Source: Stereocaulon alpinum
Lineage: Eukaryota > Ascomycota > Lecanoromycetes > Lecanorales > Stereocaulaceae
Reading direction: 5' to 3'
Length of the DNA stretch: 64,000 bases
NCBI GenBank assembly: GCA_018257865.1
Contig: JAEUBA010000115.1
Location: forward strand, 1-64,000
A program made the translations under genes and the position numbers. Shown piece after piece: positions 13,019 through 22,726 of the stretch. How positions within the stretch are numbered: the stretch's first letter is position 1; every line of letters begins with the position of its first letter. The notes under the pieces were generated by a model. The model had not been told where the DNA came from. It ran no database searches and worked only from the letters and a program-made list of their open reading frames with translations.

Positions 13019-13466
13019 TGTGTAAGGTGGAAAACTCTCTCGATGCTTTGGGCTCTCATTTATTACGTGTCGGAGATGAGTACAATGCCTACGATGCGTT
13101 TGAGCATTTCTAAAGGATTGCATGATACCTCAAAATTTGATATCAGAGTATGAAGCTGTCTGGGATACTGATAGCTCTGAGCAATCGCGGACGTTACCTT
13201 TCCCGTTTACGGATCCAGCTAGAGACCGCTAGAGACTCCAAATCAATCTACAACTACGGTTCACAGCACGATGGACTTTCTGCATCTCTTTGGAGCAAAC
13301 CAATGGGAACAAACTGGTTCTGCAATTGTATTAACCAGAGACTGCTATGATGGGAGGTGCCTGAATCCCACGGCCCAAGCTGTGGTAGATCGACATGTCT
13401 AGTCTTGCCTAAGAGAAGGGTGCGGTATCTGCAAACGCAGAAAACGATGGAAAGAAAAACAATAAG
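13019..13466 (+). pseudogene. Decayed protein-coding gene fragment, Cys-rich C-terminus
   Basis: Protein-like sequence continues across three plus-strand frames. Frame 1 from 13021 has a leucine-rich stretch broken by TAA and TGA codons near 13120-13140, each one C-to-T step from CAA or CGA. Frame 3 continues from 13149. Frame 2 runs from about 13271 through M-D-F-L-H-L-F-G to a Cys-rich end (C-Y-D-G-R-C, then C-G-I-C-K-R-R-K) with an in-frame TAG at 13400-13402 that would be CAG before a C-to-T change. It ends just before the 3' end of the GH16 gene on the opposite strand. The C-G-I-C-K-R-R-K segment resembles part of a Zn2Cys6 finger but lacks the remaining cysteines. The family is unknown to me; introns could explain some frame changes. 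Confidence 0.4.
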
Positions 13467-13482
13467 GTCGCTCTCTGCTCAT

Positions 13483-16328
13483 TTACAAGCAAATGGCCAT
13501 AGCCACAGTAGCAATGACTGAAGCAAGAATGCCAGCAAAAGAGAAGCTGTTCGAAGCAGTGCCATGAAAAGCTGGTTGTGTCGGCTTGGCTACAGTGCTA
13601 TTGCTGCCACTATCCATGGACCCTGTACCGCTAGTACCGACCTGGTAAGAAGTTGTGGTCGATGTCTGACCCACAGTAATAGACGAGGTCAATGCTCCAG
13701 ATCCCGAACCTGATGCGCTCGCCGAGGCCTCACTATGGGCGATCGGAGTGAAGATACCGGCAGGTATAATTGCAGTATTGACTGTGGTAGATGTAGCGGC
13801 AGCCTGAGTATCGATTCGAGTGATGTACGATACCTGCACTGATGTCCCGGTCGGCTTGTTGGTCGCTGTGGGGTTGGCGATCACGTCCAGCTGGCTGGAA
13901 TAGTAGTAGAGGTGGGATGCGATAGATGCGTCTGCCGAGGCGACGGTCAGTGCTTGGAGCAGCGTGCTAATGGCTACTTGGGATTCTGAAATTGCCTTCT
14001 CGGTGGCTGACATTGCGATTGACATGGCCAGCTGGCTTTCGGATAAGGCTGAGGCCGGCGACGTGGCTGCTCCATGCTGGGCTGGCGATCCTGGTGTTGG
14101 TACGATAGGCGCAACGCAATTGGTGCAGACCGTTGAGATGGACGTGCTCCGAACCGTCGAAACAGTGCTTGTGACTTGCTGAGTAGGCAGTCCGCCTAGT
14201 GGAGTAATAGTTTTGGTCACCGGGTAAGTTGTCAAGGTAGAGTATACACTGCATTCCAGATCAGCTAACTTCGAGAACTCTTCAGATCGACTACTTACAT
14301 ATCGCTTGTTACAACTGCTTGCGTGATCCCTGGAAGAGGCCCAGATGCTCGAATGCTTGACCCCAATTGTGTAAGAGCAGGTGACGAGGCCGCAGGAGGC
14401 GAAACAACACCAGTAGAGCCTGAGGCAAGGACAGCCGATGACCCAGGAACAAGCGGTGATGATGGCGCCCGGGAGACCCCAGACATCGACGACTGAGCCA
14501 GTGCAGATGCTAGCAGTGACGAAGAGCTCGAGAGGTTGGCAGAGCCTGAATTGCCCGAGGATCCAGGCATATAAGACGACACAGCGGTAGGTGAAGAGCT
14601 GGGGCCAGCACCCGCCTTCTTCGCAGTGCTCAGCATTGGTACAATACACTTGGTGCAAATGATGGAGGTTGAAGTGCTGAATATAGTTGATATTGCTGTT
14701 GTGACTTGCAAGGTGGGCGTTCCATTAGAAGTGATTGTGTTGGTGACCGGACAAAGGGTTGTTGTAGTATGAACACTGTGACTGAGGTTAGCTTAATCAG
14801 CACTCCATCTTAGAATTTTCAAGACTTACATTTGTGTAGTGACAGTCGCTTGCGTCGATAGGGAAGAGGGTATAGGCACAGGTACCAGTGATCCTGAAAT
14901 ACTTGTCAAGGGTGTGACGGTAGACAGTGGCACCAGCGAGCCCGAAATCGATGTCATTGGAGTAGTACTGCCACTAACGATCTTATCTTGTGAAGTTGGG
15001 CTCGTTGGAACGCGAAGAACCGAAAGAGAAAGCGAGCTGAATGATCCTGAAGAAGATAGTGGGACAGGTACCAGCGAGCCTGAAACACTTGTCAAGGGTG
15101 TGACTACAGGAACAGGCACCAGCGAGCCCGAGATCGATGTCGGTGGAGTGACAGTCGCTTTGGTATTGATCATAGATGAGACCGAAGACGCCATTGAAGC
15201 CACAGAGCTCAATAGAGATGTCGCCGAAATTGATAGAGACGTTGCGAGATTCGGATTATCCACAGCCTTGGTGTTCATCAAGGAAGCTGAGGTGGCTAAG
15301 GTAGCTGAAATTGATCGAGTAGTTGGTATGGTTATGGGGCTCTGGGTGGCAATGATCCCACTGGCAGGAGTGGTCGTCGGTAAAACGAAAGGCGCAGAGG
15401 GATTTGTGGAGATGCTGGTAGGTCGTACGCTGGGACTAGAGCTGGAGCTCACGATAGGTGCAGTACTGTTGAGCATTTTAATGCTTTGCCAGCTTCCGGA
15501 CTTGTCCGTATACTCGTATTGCTCTGCTGGGTTCGCGTTGTGGATGCTAACGCTCTTTATAAACATGGTATAGTTCTCTGGTGGTGGAATTGGCGTTATT
15601 CCCCCGGCCCAGGCCCTTGTACCTGCAGGCTCACTTGGATCTCCCCCATCCCATAGACTGAGACTGACTTTCATAGGTGTCTGAGGGTAGATATTGCCGC
15701 CCTCTGCTGCTGTGACGGTACGAACGATGTTCCCGTCAATGATCCAGCCGAGAGATGATGGCGACCAGTCGATTGAATAGGTGTGGAACTGCGTAGTCGG
15801 GTTATTGACGCCGATATATCGAGCTACGCCATAGTCTAGTTGACCTTTACCCCAGTAGTTTGTCTCAGCAGAGTTACCAGCGCCGCCAAGGAATTCCCAG
15901 TCAATCTCGTCCAGGTCACTAGACAACAAGACCATACAGCTAGCTATACCTACTCCCGGAGCAGTTTGAACAACGTAATCAATACGTCCGAAAAGGAAGT
16001 TGAAATTTGTACGAATGAGAGGTGCATCGTAACGTTTTGCGAAAGTCAACTCGGCTCCGTTGGGGCCGAATTCAACGTTCTCATATGCCGCAACGGACCA
16101 ATCGGCGGGAAGAGCGTGATCTTTTGTGAAATCGACGAAGTAGGAGCTTGTCGCAAGACCTTGTTCTGGAGGACAAGTGCCTAAGGAGGATGTCAGATTC
16201 AATCCATGTTTTGGACGTGAGGACTGCATACCATTTAGTGGCTGACAGGTCGTGGTGACCTGTGTAAAAGAAAAAGGCAAAGAAACGACAGCTGCGAAAG
16301 CCGCAACGGTAAACTTGTTGACGTACAT
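13483..16328 (-). CDS. GPI-anchored GH16 cell-wall transglycosylase, Crh-like
   Basis: Predicted to act outside the cell, linking chitin to beta-glucan as Crh1/Utr2-type GH16 enzymes do. Three exons on the minus strand: 16328-14830, 14775-14299 and 14248-13483, giving 913 residues. Both introns (14776-14829 and 14249-14298) have GTAAGT donors and are phase 2. The start at 16328 is followed by a signal peptide (residues 1 to about 22). The GH16 catalytic box D-E-I-D-W-E-F lies at residues 130-136, so Glu131 and Glu135 are the likely nucleophile and acid/base. After about residue 280 the protein is Ser/Thr/Pro-rich, with four copies of an S-[IV]-S-G-S-L-V-P repeat. Exons 2 and 3 each begin with a related module (C-P-V-T in exon 2, Y-P-V-T in exon 3) that ends in C-x-x-C-[IV]-[AV]-P. 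The hydrophobic C-terminus after a small-residue stretch fits a GPI signal. The tail is longer than usual for the family. Confidence 0.88.
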
Positions 16329-17644
16329 ATTTAACGAGAGCTGTAGAGAAGTATGAGGGGTTAACGAGAGCAGAGCCTCAACAAGAGTCTTAACGATAGT
16401 GGGTGAATGATGGTCTTCCAATTAGAGAGATGACTGAGGGGTAATTGTGAAGCAAATATACAATTCGCTAAAAGGGAAGATAATGGCAGGCATTCTCGAT
16501 TATCTAAATTTAGAGACAGTATGTGAAGAACAAAGCACGAGGAAAGCCACGTGGATCTAGAGCATGGAAAGTTTTTAGCGGGTCGAAATCTGACAAAGGA
16601 GTACACATGGCAGCACTGTGGTGGCGCATAGCTTTGTCTGCTGCCAACAAGACCAGCGCTCAAGACAAAGTAGTACAATTTCGGAAATCTGATTGAAACG
16701 CCACGCCAGCGAAGCTGCTTGAAACCCTAGCATTGCATTCAGGGCCACCAAGATTGTCCAATGGCACAGTCTTGGCGCTACAGATTGAGCTAGCCAGACC
16801 TCAGCCCTTGCTAAGATACAATGGCTATTGCTAGTAGCAATCACCTTGATGAGTCGCACCAGGAATGTGGCTTGTCACCAATGTTCAGGGCGTGGATTTA
16901 CGTGAAAGTCTACATGGCTGTAGTCTCGATCACTCGTATCACCATCGTGCCTATAAACAACGAGACTGAAGGTCACTGTCCCCAAACGATTCTTATAAGG
17001 ACAGACTTTGTCCAGGGATTGCATCCTAGTCGTTGCTTTCTGCTGGAGCGGTTGGAGAGAGTTTTTCCAAGTCCTTTTCCATGACAAACCTCCATAACTA
17101 CACCCACATTATGTTAGGTAGGGAGTGAACTTCTCATTATCGCTGGGATAATGCGAACCATCAGTCCTTGCCACTCGCAAGCGATGAGTGCGCTTACTAA
17201 AGTAGGCTCGAACTTCGAGCCTTCCTTCTGGGCCACTATGTTGTCTGCTGAGCAGCCGTTCTAGACTCTAAACCGTCTCGGGTTCTCGTAAACGCGATCA
17301 CTCTAGTCCTTACAGGGTTACATATGCCTCGAGTACTTGCTCTGCCCACTGTAGTCATTTATGGGCGTCCTGCCGCGGCTAATGCTGCCTCTGAGACTAG
17401 GGTACCGCTCACAGCGCGATCCATGCTAGCCTCACAGGTGCTACGCACGCCATTAAGTGGGCCATTAGTATCATCGCAGTCGCAGTCACCGTCTGCCTCG
17501 TCGCCAAATCCATCTCCACTCTCGGTGTCTGCGTCATACCTAGACCATATATCAAGCGCAGATTCATTCACGTATTCGGTTTCACTTCGTCTCTTGCTCT
17601 TTTGTGATGGGCTATCCGAGTTTCGCTGTAGCTTCGAGGGATAG

Positions 17645-17926
17645 TCAGATGGCCGAAGTGGTAGGGCGATAATCAACGAGGCCAAGGAGGCGCTCCAAGT
17701 CGAATTCTTTCCGTTTACAACCATCTCGCGGGATCGAACAGATACGAGTGAGAGGATGGCGGTAAATTGCGAAGGTTGCATCGCGATAGAAGAGCTGCTT
17801 CTTCGGACGAAGGTCAATTGCCAACGGAAGGCCAGTATTGTCAGTCAATATTTTCAATGTTCCAGAGAAAGAGAGGGAAACAACATCTGGGTCAAACCCA
17901 TAGAGTCGCGTGGGACATTGAGGCAA
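17645..17926 (-). CDS. Possible exon of a hypothetical gene
   Basis: A minus-strand frame of about 93 codons with protein-like composition (hydrophobic and charged residues mixed, few repeats) ends with TGA at 17645. It has no ATG; the frame opens at TTG after TGA-TGA. Upstream on the same strand are GTAAGT- and GTAAGA-type donors and an ATG near 18077, so it could be the last exon of a small spliced gene spanning about 17.65-18.1 kb. I recognise no domain. A non-coding origin is nearly as likely. Confidence 0.25.
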   Translation of the reverse strand: MPQCPTRLYGFDPDVVSLSFSGTLKILTDNTGLPLAIDLRPKKQLFYRDATFAIYRHPLTRICSIPRDGCKRKEFDLERLLGLVDYRPTTSAI

Positions 17927-19121
17927 ATGACTTCATCAGAAAGGGTTTCCGTCCGTGTCATGCGTTCTGCGTCTTACAGACCTCCAGTGACCGCTGAGAT
18001 CATCCACATGAGATAGTCTCCGTCGGGTAGGATTCATGTCCCATGAGACTTACCCTACCGTCAGAGAATTCGCCATTGCCCCCCAAAGCCCCCCTCAGGC
18101 AGTTTCAAGACATAACACTCAACGTCAGCATGGTACGGCCAACTGATGTTGGCTCTCAATCCTTGTTCTTATGAGATGATTATCGTTTTCAAAACGCTAC
18201 TCACAACGAGGAATGTGGGAATGTATTGCAAAAGATGAGGGTTTTGACCAGGACTGGAATGACAGTACGTGTTGGAGGCTCGCGAATGCGACTCGAATTT
18301 GCTGGTATAGAACACCGGCTCAAATACCTGGACATACCTGACCCCCAGAACAACGTAAAGTCAACGAGAACGAATGGCGAGCCAATGGTTACCTGTAAAT
18401 TGCGCATCGGAGACACGCTATGGCGAGGGCTAGCTTGACCTTTAGAGGCGAAAGTTCATGTATCTGTGGCGGTGGTACCCAACCTCCAGAGTGCAGTGGT
18501 CACCGGTGAGTTGCCGAACGAAAAGAGAACGGTGTCTTGCACAACAAGAAGTACGTATGTGCTTTATTGATCACCTCCCGTCATGTTCTCCAATCATAGC
18601 GCCGCGCTTGTATATTTGGGTGACATTAGTGATCTTCCTATCCGTTGCAGGTCTACCCTCTGGCCTTAGGTGCGGGATATCAAGCTAGACTGCCCTAGAG
18701 GCCCTTGCTGTGTGGGGTCGATCTTGCGGCTAGCCAGGGGTGACTAACTAGGTACGTTTCAATTTCCTAGTACCATACAACACGAACAGCCGCATCTGAT
18801 GTCTGACCCATCGGAGACTAATTTGGACTCCAGTTAGTGTGCTTGGTGGCCATGTACCTTCCACAACAGTCTTAGGCGAGACAGACGACCCCGCGTTTCG
18901 CTTATGGGAGCCCATACTACACTATAATCCCCGCCACGAGGATGGCGTTTATGATTGACCGCCTTTCTTGGCTCAGTTTACGTAGTTTCAATACCATGCA
19001 AGTCGTATCGGAGCTTACTAAGGACGGGGTCCGGATATGATAGAGTCCCTAATATTTCATTGCTTGACGAAGCTGAACGTGGCTGAAGACATTCCTTGAA
19101 GCTGAGGTCGATATTAGTATA

Positions 19122-19574
19122 ATGCCTGGAACGCAGCGACCCAGTGGCCATTTGCAACAGTTAAGGATGGATTTGTTGCCCAGTAAGATAAAAGGGGTCA
19201 ATAACACGATGCCAAGGACAATGGATCAGGATGTTAGCCAAAGAGCTAGACTGCGCCACGTCACGCTATGGAGAATTAGTCTTGGCAGCATTACGTGGGA
19301 ATCTAATCCTAGATTTCACGGCGACAGAGCACAGCAGCACCACATCAATTTCCATCTATCCTACCTTTACCAGTTTTCAAGCACGGATATTTGTCTATCA
19401 GTCAATGCCCATGGTCTAAAAGCTTCGAACACCATCGCTTGGACATATTTCTCCGAGGGAAGAGACGCTGACATTCAAGCGCGCCAATGGCGCACCATGA
19501 TACCCCAGACCCGTATGCAAGGGCCCATATCTGTCCAAGGCGATCGCATGCCATATCAGATGTTGATGCTCTGA
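19122..19574 (+). CDS. Hypothetical ORF, 150 codons, doubtful
   Basis: Open frame with an ATG start and no recognised domain or signal peptide. A second plus-strand frame (19231-19419 and onward to about 19500 with one TAA) overlaps it and looks equally protein-like, so one or both may be chance or remnants of a decayed gene. The promoter-proximal position, about 630 bp upstream of the rhodopsin-like gene, gives no functional hint. Confidence 0.18.
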   Translation: MPGTQRPSGHLQQLRMDLLPSKIKGVNNTMPRTMDQDVSQRARLRHVTLWRISLGSITWESNPRFHGDRAQQHHINFHLSYLYQFSSTDICLSVNAHGLKASNTIAWTYFSEGRDADIQARQWRTMIPQTRMQGPISVQGDRMPYQMLML

Positions 19575-20207
19575 CCTTGGGCCAAGTATGATGAAATCAC
19601 TAACATGCAGTTCATCGCACAACATCTTTGACAGACTTGCAGTAAAGCTGCAAAAGATTCGGACGTGAGCCAGACCATAGCCGGTAATTGACGTACCTTA
19701 AGCCTTGGCCGCGCCACGGTCAAACGGCGAGACAAACCTTTCGGTGAGGCTCGAGCCCGCCCGGGAATATGTGAGATGAGACTTTCCCGTTCGAGAACCA
19801 ACACGGGAAGTTCTCAGAACCCGCCAGCTTCGTAGCTAAAGAGCTCGCAGTCCGAGCTCCATTTTAGATGGTTGCATACGAGGCACATCGCTCCCAAGTA
19901 ACGGCTTGGCCCCCAGAGTCTCTCAATATGATTCGCTGTGCTCAAATCTTCATGCACGGCATGACGATTAGTGGCGTTCTCTGCAAGACTGCGATTGCTT
20001 CGTGTGAATGCGGCGTGCGGAGCTGGATGTGGCTGCTTTTGCATGTTGTCTGTCCACGGTTGATGCCCGTCTTGCTCCCGGTATGACCTCATAAGAAGTA
20101 CATAGTCGACTTATCCTGCTCATCTCTTCAGTCTTGAATTCTATGGCCGTCCTTCCAGGTGCACCTCTTCAAGCAAACCATCTACTCGTTAGTAGCTTTA
20201 CAAGGTT

Positions 20208-21570
20208 ATGAAGGAGCAGATTTTTACACGGCCTGAAAACGGCGACGTTGATCAAGGATGGGCCATACTCGCCGTGTGTTGGGCCTTCGTAACGTGCGCT
20301 TTCATCTCAACTGCCTTACGCGCATGGGTCCGAATACGCCTTACTCGCAACTTAGGCTCGGATGACTACAACATAATTATCGCCATGGTGAGCGCTGTCC
20401 TTTACTGCTAGTACTGCAACGATCACTCACGTTGGAAGAACGCGAATTCAACTTATCCATTGCTGGTTCAATGACTAACAAGGGTAGACAACGACACTCA
20501 TCGGCGTTGGTCTCGTCACGGCTGAGGTGATCAACGGGCTCGGAAGACACGAATACTACCTGACGGCCTCGCAACGACGGTATTTTCAGGTCCTTGGCTG
20601 GGCAGACTGGATGCAGACATTCATTACCCTCATGTTCACGAAGATCTCAATCTGCCTATTCCTTCTGCGCATAGTAGACACCAGGAATATCAAGTTTGCA
20701 ATGTACTCTTTGATAGGCTGTTTGATTCTTTTCACATCCGTCTCTGTGAGTCTCTTTCTCGGACTATGTCGACCACTCAAAGCGTACTGGGATGTGGGCG
20801 TAGATGGAGTCTGTCTTTCCAATCACCAAGTTGAATCGGTTGTTCTTGCTCAAGGCAGTGAGTTGTTCTCTGCTCCAATGCCCAGTGACGCCGCTAACCG
20901 TATCAGTTCTCTCCGCCATTATAGATCTTATATGTGCTGCATTCCCAATCTTCTTTCTCAGGAATCTCCAGGTCAAACTACGAGTAACGGTGGCATTATG
21001 TCTTTTGATGGGTCTGGGCGTTATGTGGGAACCCTGCTTGACATGACACATGATGATCTATACTAAGGCATTTCCTAGCACTGCTGCGTGTTGCATTGTG
21101 CGGACTGCGTTGTCCGGTGCAGTTACAGACCCGGACATCACCTGTTAGTATCCTTCTACAAACCTTGAATGTTCAGAGCTGATCGTAGCCTTAATGATAG
21201 GGGCTATCACCACGAATGTTGGCTGGAGGCTGTAAGTTCATGCTTGCACTTGACTTATCATGTAACCCGCTAATGGCCCTTGTGTAACAGGCCCGAGGTC
21301 AACATTGGCATCGTCTGTGCCAATGCACCTGTCCTTCGCCCCCTGTACTTGTACTTCCGAGGTCGACTGCAAACACAAAGAACGTCCAGCACTGGTGTCA
21401 GTAAAGAGCGTGTAGTACCCATTAATGCCTTAGCTGGCAATAGCAACTTCCGGCACGCTGGCCCAAGGGACCATCTTGAAGGTAGTCAAGCTTCAGCAGA
21501 TACTAGCGTGAGCTTGGAGATGGGCTTGCCTATATATGGAAGCCGCGATGGAAGGTCTTCGATTACATGA
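20208..21570 (+). CDS. Rhodopsin-like seven-TM integral membrane protein, PTH11-related
   Basis: Six exons: 20208-20387, 20488-20857, 20907-21024, 21079-21143, 21201-21231 and 21291-21570, together 1044 nt or 347 residues with every phase closing. The product has the hallmarks of the large fungal rhodopsin-domain family of PTH11-like putative receptors: TM1 after an acidic N-terminus; G-L-G-R-H-E-Y-Y-L in the first third; K-I-S-I-C-L-F-L-L-R-I in TM3; C-R-P-L-K-A-Y-W-D in the extracellular loop; a TM5 starting S-A-I-I-D-L-I-C-A-A-F-P; and E-V-N-I-G-I-V-C-A-N-A-P before the last helix, followed by a polar cytoplasmic tail. Some donors are weak (GTGGGA at 21025, GTTAGT at 21144), so exons 4 and 5 are the least certain. 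Ligand and signalling partner are unknown. Confidence 0.82.
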
Positions 21571-22726
21571 AGTATGATGAAGCAGGCGAAATCTCTAACC
21601 AAAGCTCATGTATGGCAGAAAGGGATGTTGAGACGGCGCTTTTCACAACCTAATACAATTTGCATGCCAGTGCGATCGTACCATGATAATCTCATGCTTC
21701 TCAACTCCATGATGGAGCAGACTGTGAGAGTGGTTTTGTTGTCACTTACACCAAGAGCATCAAAATGTCCTGACTTGCCCCACGGTCTCGAGCTACTCTC
21801 TAAGCACCCCTTATCCGGAGCTATATACTACCTTTTGACGTACTGATGCAATGCAACCTTTGTCGCACGTTACCACGCACTAGCAAGGCCCATGAGATCC
21901 AAAAGAGTTGGTGATAGTTTCATGGGAGAATAGCTTCGCGGAGCCACTAATATGTGACGCTAAGGGTCTTCAAGGAGTAGATCCTACTCGTACCGAGCCT
22001 TCGATGAGTGCGCCAAGCCTTGGCAGTCTTGGCCGAAGCATTCACCACCTCGAAACAAATCAAAGCCACAATCTCCGGAGACAATCCGGTCCCTCAGACA
22101 ACATGCTCTCAACTTATCTCAGGGGCCACCTGGCCGGCTGACCTTTCAGCGAGTCTGACATAAGGGGGGGAAATTTGGTTACAGAAGGTATGCCGAGATG
22201 CCATCACACATTCTTCGCTAGCAGAGGGCGAACACCACAGAAGATACTAAGGCATTATCTATTGGCAAAAGTTCCAAGTGTAAGATGTGTGGTCAATGCT
22301 TCATTGCTGCAAGGGTCCAGCTGCCAAATTCTGTGGCTGGCTGAAAGGAGCAGCTGACCAGGAGTGCGATCGCACGATGGCTGTTTGCACGTATCTTCTT
22401 GTCGCAATTATTGGTCCATTGCTCTCATGGTCGACTTCGCATGCCTTTTGTCACTGGCTGAACTTCGCTTACTGCTTGGCGTCAGCAGCCATTCGTACAA
22501 TAAGCCGGTTGCGGATTACCTTGTGACAATGAAGCCAACCACGGCCCGGACCCTTAATTAGTATACATTCAGACCGCCAGTAGATTTCATAAGTATTTGG
22601 ACCTTCCCAATTTTTCTAAAAAAACATTACTCCTTCGCAGCTGTAATCTCTGTCCGGACCAAACTTCAATCCATCTGATTGAAAAGTTTGTGCTTATTTG
22701 GTGCGCTTGCTGGCGACCACAATACC
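21571..22726. other. Intergenic region between the rhodopsin-like and FAD-oxidase genes
   Basis: Normal composition with several short plus-strand ORFs of 60-90 codons that overlap each other and carry no recognised domain. It should include the 3' end of the upstream gene and the promoter of the downstream gene, but I cannot point to specific sites. Confidence 0.5.

Larger units (their letters stand above)
16329..20207. other. Long stretch without a confident gene
   Basis: Normal-composition DNA between the divergently arranged GH16 and rhodopsin-like genes, so both promoters should lie in it. Many ORFs of 60-150 codons occur, but they overlap on both strands and show no recognisable domain. 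The two least poor candidates are given separately (17645-17926 minus, 19122-19574 plus). A 12-mer, TCTTGCGGCTAG at 18722-18733, is shared with the LTR of the Gypsy element at 31-40 kb and with the first bases of the window. No tRNA was recognised. Confidence 0.5.

Noticed and set aside
13410..13466. Zn2Cys6 transcription factor finger (C-G-I-C-K-R-R-K)
   Set aside because: Only the first Cys pair and basic run are present; the remaining four cysteines are missing and the frame ends after K-E-K-Q. Treated as part of a decayed gene of unknown family.
14839..15573. 244-codon plus-strand ORF rich in E, G, T and V
   Set aside because: Antisense to the Ser/Thr/Pro-rich part of GH16 exon 1; the repeats on the real strand keep this frame open.
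18201..18438. Overlapping 70-codon ORFs on both strands near 18.2-18.4 kb
   Set aside because: Mutually antisense, no recognised domain, and no good splice partners; most likely chance.
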